Shown here: one piece after another, positions 58,453-64,000 of the stretch
Numbering within the stretch: position 1 is the first letter of the stretch
Layout of the letters: each line of letters starts with the position of its first letter
From: Schistocerca nitens
Lineage: Eukaryota; Arthropoda; Insecta; Orthoptera; Acrididae
Reading direction: 5' to 3'
DNA: 64,000 nt
Assembly (NCBI RefSeq): GCF_023898315.1
Contig: NC_064618.1
Span: 188,223,548 to 188,287,547 of the forward strand
The notes under the pieces: model-generated
Databases searched by the model: none
What the model was told of the DNA's origin: nothing
What the model saw: only the letters and a program-made list of their open reading frames with translations
Translations under genes and position numbers: made by a program

Positions 58453-59859
58453 CAATATTGGCCATTAAAATTTCTACACCAAAAAGAAATGCAGATGATA
58501 AACGCATATTCATTGGACAAATATATTATACTAGAACTGACGTGTCATTACATTTTCACGCAATTCGGGTGCATACATCCTGAGAAATCAGTACCCAGAA
58601 ATACCACCCCTAGCCGTAATAACGGCCTTGATACGCCTGTGCATTGACTCAAACAGAGCTGGGATGGCGTGTATACTTACAGCTACCCATGCAGCTTCAA
58701 CACGATACCACTGTTGATCAAGAGTAGTGACTGGAATGTTGTGACGAGCCAGTTACTCGGTCACCATTGACCAGACGTTTTCAGTTGGTGAGAGAACTGC
58801 AGAATGTGCTGGCCAGGGCAGCAGTCTAACATTTTCTGTATCCAGAAAGGCCCGTACAGGACCTGCAACATGCGATCGTGCATTATCCTGGTGAAATGTA
58901 CGATTTCGCAGGGATCGAAAGCAGGGTAGAGTCACGGGTCGTAATACATCTGAAATGTAACGTCCACTGTTCAAAGTGCCGGCAATGCGAACAAGAGGTG
59001 ACTGAGACGTGTAACCAATGTCACCCCATATCATCACGCCGAGTGATACGCCAGTATGACGATGACGAATACACACTTCCAATGTGCCTTCACCGCGATG
59101 TCGCCATACACGGATGCGACCATCATGATGCTGTAAACAGAACTTTGGATTCATCCGAAAAAATGACGTTTTGCCATTCGTGCACCCAGGTTCGTCCTTT
59201 AGTACACCATCGCAGGTGCTCCTGTCTGTGATGCAGCGTGAAGGATAACCGCAGCCATGGTCTCCGAGCTGATAGTCCGTGCTGCTGCAAACTTCGTCGA
59301 ATTGTTCGTGCAGATGGTAGTTGTCTTGCAAACGTCTCCATCTGTTGACTCAGGGATAGAGGCGTGGCTGCACGATCCGTTACAGCCATGCGGATAAGAT
59401 GCCTGTCATGTCGACTGCTAGTGATACTAGGCTGTTGGGATCCAGCACGGCGTTCCGTATTACCCTCCTGAACCCACCGATTCCTTATTCTGCTAACAGT
59501 CATTGGATCTTGACCAACGCGAGCAGCAATGTCGCGATGCTATAAACCGCCATCGCGATAGGCTACAATCCGACCTTTATCAATGTCGGAAACTTGATGG
59601 TACGCATTTCTCCTCTTTACACGAGGCATTACAACAACGTTTCACCAGGCAACGCCGATCAACTGCCGTTTGTGTATGAGAAATCGGTTGGAAACTTCCT
59701 CATGTCAGCACGCTGTAGGTGTCGCCACCGGCGCCAACCTTTTGTGGATGCTATGGAAAGCTAATCATTTGCATATCACAGCTTGTTCTTGCTGCCGGTT
59801 AAATTTCGCGTCTGTAGCACGTCATCTTCGTGGTGTATCAATTTTAATGGCCAGTAGAG
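58453..59859. mobile_element. Tc1-like transposon, full-length but decayed (1407 bp)
   Basis: Ends match those of 52226-53171 (GGCCATTAAAATT near 58460-58472; complement at 59839-59852). Outermost bases and the flanking TA have decayed. The length equals the short copy plus its 461-bp deletion. Confidence 0.9.
58556..59629 (-). pseudogene. Tc1-like DD34E-type transposase, broken
   Basis: A transposase that cuts and pastes the element. From the start at 59629: MPRVKRRNAYHQVSDIDKG, then a helix-turn-helix pair with a stop inside (near 59540); MTVSRIRNRWVQEGNTE (about 59450-59505); the first catalytic Asp in NVIFSDES (about 59145-59170); a frameshift directly after it; VMIWGDIGY (about 59010-59040); the second Asp in FHQDNARSHV (about 58865-58895); and the Glu in LSPTENVW (about 58770-58795). 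A TAA follows shortly after (near 58755). The three catalytic residues are still visible, but the stops and frameshift prevent a product. Confidence 0.9.
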
Positions 59860-59861
59860 TT

Positions 59862-60075
59862 CATAAAGTGTGTACGAGTACAGCTTGTGACACAGGGAAC
59901 ACTACATACGGAAGTTTTCGTCTGACCGAGAGTCGTGCACAGGTAGCCAAAGCGATTAAACCGAAGACTCATCACCATAGAATTCAGGTCCGTCATAAAT
60001 ACCCACTGTCTTCATTTTCTTATACAGCTTCTAGTAGTTCGTATTCAGAGCTGCGAATACATTTCAGGTAGAGCC
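59862..60075 (+). mobile_element. tRNA-derived SINE (family 3, copy B, decayed)
   Basis: Plus-strand counterpart of 58100-58350: a GGTAGCCAAAGCGATTAA head (59942-59959), TTCAGGTCCGTCATAAAT (about 59982-60000) and a GAGCTGCGAATACATTTC end (60049-60066). It directly abuts the right end of the Tc1 element. Confidence 0.65.
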
Positions 60076-60195
60076 ATAATTACAGAACCATAATTAGGAA
60101 TAAACGAGGTCGAAACATCTCACAAGATTAATATTTATTTACAAATCATGTTTCAAGCAGCTTAACTTCAAAGAATCATTTATGAGCATGATTTT

Positions 60196-60685
60196 TGTGG
60201 TGTCACCGCCAGACACCACACTTGCTAGGTGGTAGCTTAAATCGGCCGCGGTCCATTAGTACATGTCGGACCCGCGTGTCGCCACTGTCAGGATCGCAGA
60301 CCTAGCGCCACCACAAGGCAGGTCTCGAGAGGCGTACTAGCACTCGCCCAGTTGTACGGACGACATTGCTAGCGACTACACGTACGAAGCCTTTCTCTCA
60401 TTTGCCGAGAGACAGTTAGAATAGCCTTCAGCTAAGTTAATGGCTACGACCTAGCAAGGCGCCATTTGTACCATTGCATGTATCTCAAGATAGTCTCACT
60501 TGTATCATCAAGAATGCTGTATACCAAAGGACGATATAAAAGTTAAGTGTTCTAGTAGCTACGTTCTTTTCTTTATCACATTCATTACGAATCCTGTTCC
60601 AGACTTCGCGCCAGTCGGCGTGTGTGTACGTGTGCCCTTTCGGCTACCCGTCACTGTGGACTGGCTGCCTTGTCAGTCCACTACA
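60196..60685 (+). mobile_element. Solo LTR (490 bp) with 5-bp target duplication
   Basis: Starts TGTGGTGTCACC and ends GTCCACTACA (TG...CA, near-perfect terminal inverted repeat TGTGGTG/CACTACA). It is flanked by ATTTT on both sides (60191-60195 and 60686-60690). A TATAAAAG box lies at 60535-60542, 340 bp into the LTR. GC-richer than the surroundings. No internal coding region adjoins, so LTR-LTR recombination removed it. Confidence 0.9.
60535..60542 (+). promoter_or_regulatory. TATA box of the solo LTR
   Basis: TATAAAAG in the second half of the LTR, the expected position for an LTR promoter. Confidence 0.6.
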
Positions 60686-60795
60686 ATTTTAAGACAGCAG
60701 TTAACTTATTTTCTGATTTCCTGATTTCCTACGCAAGAAAATTACGCAAGCACAGTATAACATTTGAAACGATAATCTGTCTTCTGTGTATCATC

Positions 60796-60975
60796 GCCGG
60801 CCATGGTGGCCGAGCTGTTCTAGGTGTTTCAGTCGGGAACAGTGCGACTGCTACGGTCGCAGGTTCGAATCCTGCCTCGGGCATGATCTGTGTGATGTCC
60901 TTAGGTTAGTTAGGTTTAAGTAGTTCTAATTCTAGGGGGCTGATGACCTCCCATAGTGCTCAGAGCCATTTTTCC
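60796..60975 (+). mobile_element. tRNA-derived SINE (family 1, copy D)
   Basis: A complete head and body, with a deletion near the end (GATGACCTCCCATAGTGCTC). It is flanked by GTGTATCATC (60786-60795) and GTGTACCATC (60976-60985), a 10-bp target duplication with one mismatch. Confidence 0.92.
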
Positions 60976-61029
60976 GTGTACCATCAAATATAATGTACCC
61001 AACATCCGTCAGTGAATAACAAAAAGTTC

Positions 61030-61440
61030 GTAGCCAGGCATTTTACAAGAGAGAGATTCTGCGTAACCCACCCATCATTCTGCACAACAATGCGCGGGTG
61101 CGTACAGCGCAAGCTGTGGCAGCTCTGTTCGGTCGATGACACTGGCAAGCACTTTAACGTCCACCATACTCCCCGAACTTACTCCCTGTGACTTTGATTT
61201 CATTCCAAAGATGAAGGAACCACTTTGCGGCATTCGCTTCAGAACTGTTCCAGACATATGACAGGTTGGAGACCGCTCCATTCGCACCATCAACTCAACA
61301 GCTGCTGCTAACTGTATACTACCCCTTCCATATCGCTGGCAAATGGTTCTACAGAAGACTGGTGACTACTTTGAAGGACAGTAACAGGTGAAAACGCGTA
61401 GCTGTTTTGTATCGGTTGTGAATAAATAATTGCCACTATT
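61030..61440 (+). pseudogene. Mariner-type transposase C-terminal fragment
   Basis: One frame reads PPIILHNNARVRTAQAVAAL (about 61068-61127) and, after an in-frame TGA and a TAA, RPPYSPNLLPVTL (about 61160-61195), with a C-terminal region to about 61390. These are the second and third catalytic blocks of a mariner-like transposase (family: HDNA and SPDL). Both aspartate positions read Asn here. The N-terminal half is missing. Confidence 0.7.
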
Positions 61441-61474
61441 TAAGTTTCACCTGCGTAGCTGGTGGCTATAACTA

Positions 61475-62737
61475 AAGTTCCCTAATTCAACATGTTATAA
61501 CACGGAAAATAATTACCGGAAGAGTACCAAACTTTGTAGCATTTATACCCAGAGTCTGGGGTGCATGATTTCCATGCGTCACCGCGCTACCATTAAGTTC
61601 CAACTATGGCCACCAGGTCATCACACAACTGACCAGTCACAGTACACTTGTTGACATCATGAAGAAGTTAGAATCAACTGGAGAACACGGCCTCGCTCCG
61701 GGTAGGGGCCGACGACCGGTTGCACCACAGGTAGTTGATGAGATCACTGTTGCTATGACAGACTACGCCTCACGCAATGCCCGATCGTCATACAGTGCAC
61801 GTTCTGTGTCATGACAGTTGAACATCCCGTGGACCACTGTACGAAAAGGGTATCTGTACAAGATCCATATCGAACACCATGTTGCACCACAGGACGCACA
61901 ACGACGTGCTGACTTCGCTCTTTCCTCTCTCGAAAGTTGACGAGGGCTGGCCCTGGACTATCCTATGGAGAGACGAAGCTCATTTTTTTTCTGGCCTTTG
62001 AGGTGAAGACACAGAAATGCCGAGTGTGTGGATCTTCACCTCCAGTCACTATGCATGACGTTCCTCTCTATGGTGAACGTGTCACGATGTGGTGTGGCTT
62101 CACGGCTACTTTCATCATAATCTCATTCTTTTTTTTTTTTTTGGAAAGATTGGCGCCCAAGGAAACAAGACGTACAATGTTCCTGGCAAGCGATACTGCG
62201 TTATGCTTCGTCAGCACATCATACTCGCCTTACAGGAGACAGACGCGTAGAACTCAGCAGTTTTCATGCAAGATGGAGCTACACCGCACATCGCTCGTGA
62301 GGCTCACCTGCTGCTCCGAAACACATTTAGAAACGATACAATTACCAGCCGATTGTTTGCAAATGCTTTGCCGGCACTATCACCTCATCTCACTCCCTGC
62401 GATTTCTGATTGTGGAGCTACGTGAAGGACACGGTTTACAAGAAGAACTTTCACACATGTGCTAATCTGAAGTGGCGCATATCAAGGGAAACAGCCAGCA
62501 TACCTACGGCATGCTTCTTTTTGCTGTGCAAAATGCAGTCCTGCGCTCTCACACTCTTCTGGACACTGATGGGCGCCATATTGAGCCCCTTCTGTCGCAG
62601 TAATGGTGCCGGTATGTGTTGGTATGATGTACCGTAGCATTATTTACCTTCCCCAAGTCCTTGACATTAATGCTACCAAGTTTGGTCCTCGTACAGTAAT
62701 TAGTTTCCGTGTTATAACGTGTTAAATAGGGAAATTT
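61475..62737 (+). mobile_element. Tc1/mariner-superfamily transposon (1.26 kb) with TA flanks
   Basis: The left end (61475-61535) and the complement of the right end (about 62677-62737) share TTCCCTA, GTTATAACACGGAAA and TAATTAC. TA lies on both sides (61473-61474 and 62738-62739). The interior carries the decayed transposase described next. Confidence 0.85.
61650..62460 (+). pseudogene. Tc1/mariner-type transposase, broken
   Basis: Blocks on the plus strand in shifting frames: EHGLAPGRGRRPVAP (about 61683-61727), WTILWRDEAHFFL (about 61952-61992) with the first catalytic Asp, VTMWCGFTATFI (62087-62120), a T-run of about 14 at 62130-62143 causing a frame change, FMQDGATPHIAREAHLLL (about 62260-62315) with the second Asp, and ALSPHLTPCDF (about 62375-62410), where the usual SPDL Asp reads His, then a TGA and LWSYVKDTVYKKNF. 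It is not functional. Confidence 0.8.
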
Positions 62738-62739
62738 TA

Positions 62740-63615
62740 ATTATAAACAATCGGTAGATTTACCAATTATGGCGTTGCATAAGCTACTATTTTATACAAT
62801 GAAAATTAATTACCCTATAAGTGGCATTAAAAACATTTAAAACATACCTTTTTTACTTATTCCTGCTTTGAAAACCCAGTCCAGCGTTCTTCAAGATAAT
62901 AGGCACTATTATTTTAGTAACTTACTGGTCGATATTATATCTGAGTTATGATTTCGCATAAGACCCGCAATTTTAGAATTATTCAGGTTATTTTGAAATC
63001 TTTGTCTAAGTCTTTTATGTTCATTGTATCGTCAAATAATTTACGTGTGAAAATTACAACTACGAAATCGCAATTATGGTCGATCTTAAAATGCGGGAGG
63101 TAATAAAATGTTAATTTGAATCACCGAATGTTCTATAAGCTTCTAGAAGAAAGCATATATGGTATACCCTGTAGCATAGCACCTAACGTTTCACTTCGTC
63201 AGTGGTATGCTGACTTTGTTGATGAGTTGGCCTTGATCCTCTTTGCTAGTTAAGAACGATTACGTATTACCCCTTGTAATGTTATTCTGAATTTCGCTGG
63301 ACATATAAAAGTGATTGTGACTTTGTGATTATTGAACAATTAGAAGTGGAAATTTATGTCAGATTCGTGAAAATCAAACAAATTATTTCTGTCCACTCTC
63401 TGCTGAAAAACCGACGGCCTAATACTTTTTAACAATGTTATGGCGACATACAAACTGCTAGAAAGTAACGCCAACCTTCATGTTATCCGAAACTTTCTGT
63501 TCTTAAACACTGACTGAAATATAGCATTACTAGCATTTATCAGTGACAAGCAATAAGTTTAGGAAACTACCTGTTCTTACAGTATTACTTAAGGAGGAAC
63601 TTTATAAAGGAAACT
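62740..63615. other. AT-rich sequence, presumed intron or intergenic
   Basis: Follows the donor of the right-hand receptor exon (minus strand), so it should be the start of that gene's intron. No second exon is recognised here. Confidence 0.5.
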
Positions 63616-63618
63616 CAC

Positions 63619-64000
63619 ATTGTTGCCTGGAGCACAGGTGTCAAGTTGTGCTCTTCTAAGTGCAGCAGTCTCTTGCAGGTCGTACAATGACGGACAAACT
63701 ACGACTGACTGCAGTCTCCGCTGCCATACAACTGTAAGTCTTTCGTTTACTATACGTAAACGTTGCCTCAGCCAGAGCACCAGGTAGGAGAAATGGGTGA
63801 CAGTTACCGCAACTGCTATGTAGAACGGATACACACCGACGTAATGCATAATATTCTTGGAGGACCTTCCCCACAGGACTCCATCGGCGGTGGACATTGC
63901 GATAAGCAGAAGAACTAGTGTAACTAGTTGAGTAATTTGTTCTTTGAATATTTTATTGTAATCCTTGCATTTAATTTTCAAAATTATTCTATCGATTTCG
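63619..64000 (-). CDS. Insect gustatory receptor paralogue, partial exon (runs off the right edge)
   Basis: The minus-strand frame is open from the window edge (EIDRIIL...) to a GTGAGT donor (intron begins at 63618, phase 0). It aligns along its whole length with residues about 115-242 of the receptor at 1008-1733. More than half of the positions are identical by eye, including ADG-LWGR, HY--VYPFY-AVA, FSYLVLWLR-R, VNERL--VWQRR and AAL-RAQ. It covers helices 3 and 4 and the following loop; helices 1-2 are beyond the edge. No frame break is seen in the visible part. The 3' exons for helices 5-7 should lie to the left but were not found, so the gene may have a very long intron or be incomplete. 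Confidence 0.85.

Noticed and set aside
1..64000. Endogenous viral element or prokaryote-like defence or toxin system
   Set aside because: No capsid, viral polymerase, nuclease-toxin or operon structure seen; all enzyme-like fragments are explained by LINE, LTR, Penelope-like or Tc1/mariner elements.

Overview
This is animal nuclear DNA, almost certainly from a large insect genome. The repeat content (RTE-like LINEs with ACA/TTG tails, CR1/Jockey-group LINEs with GATGTA tails, several tRNA-derived SINEs, Tc1/mariner elements) matches by recall what is typical of grasshoppers and locusts such as Schistocerca. That species-level placement is recognition, not a database result. No bacterial or phage-like system, CRISPR array or operon is present.

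The only convincing host coding sequence is at the two edges. Positions 1008-1733 (minus) hold the large 5' exon of an insect gustatory receptor, with four predicted membrane segments. Positions 63619-64000 (minus) hold the matching exon of a paralogue that runs off the right edge. Both exons end at the same protein position with a GTGAGT splice donor in phase 0. The window is therefore mostly intergenic or intronic DNA of a tandem chemoreceptor cluster transcribed right to left. I could not find the small 3' exons that either gene should have.

The 62 kb between is a layered deposit of mobile elements. From left to right: a Penelope-like fragment (3.3-3.7 kb); a near full-length RTE-like LINE (4.1-7.4 kb, minus); a CR1/Jockey-group LINE (8.2-12.1 kb, minus) split by a 5'-truncated RTE copy with a perfect 10-bp target duplication; a SINE at 14.5 kb; a terminal-inverted-repeat element at 16.5-17.3 kb; a decayed LTR retrotransposon gag-protease (17.5-19.6 kb, minus); RTE-like remains at 19.9-22.4 kb, interrupted by a second CR1/Jockey-group LINE (22.4-24.2 kb); a Tc1-type fragment (25.6-26.2 kb); and an eight-unit cluster of tRNA-like repeats in mixed orientation (26.5-28.4 kb) followed by a foldback hairpin.

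The middle (29.7-47 kb) is AT-rich and sparse. It holds a solo LTR with an abutting SINE, a Penelope-like GIY-YIG fragment, a palindromic MITE at 40.5 kb, microsatellites and degraded LINE pieces. The right part is dense again: a gag gene broken by a SINE (47.7-48.6 kb); a LINE (49.7-52.2 kb) with a Tc1 element in its tail; a three-level nest (53.5-55.2 kb); a second, longer Tc1 copy between inverted SINEs (58-60 kb); a solo LTR with a perfect 5-bp duplication (60.2-60.7 kb); and two more Tc1/mariner-type remnants (61.0-62.7 kb). All transposon genes seen are broken or truncated, or have lost a catalytic residue. I see elements, their decay and their order of insertion, but no evidence of a new functional system.
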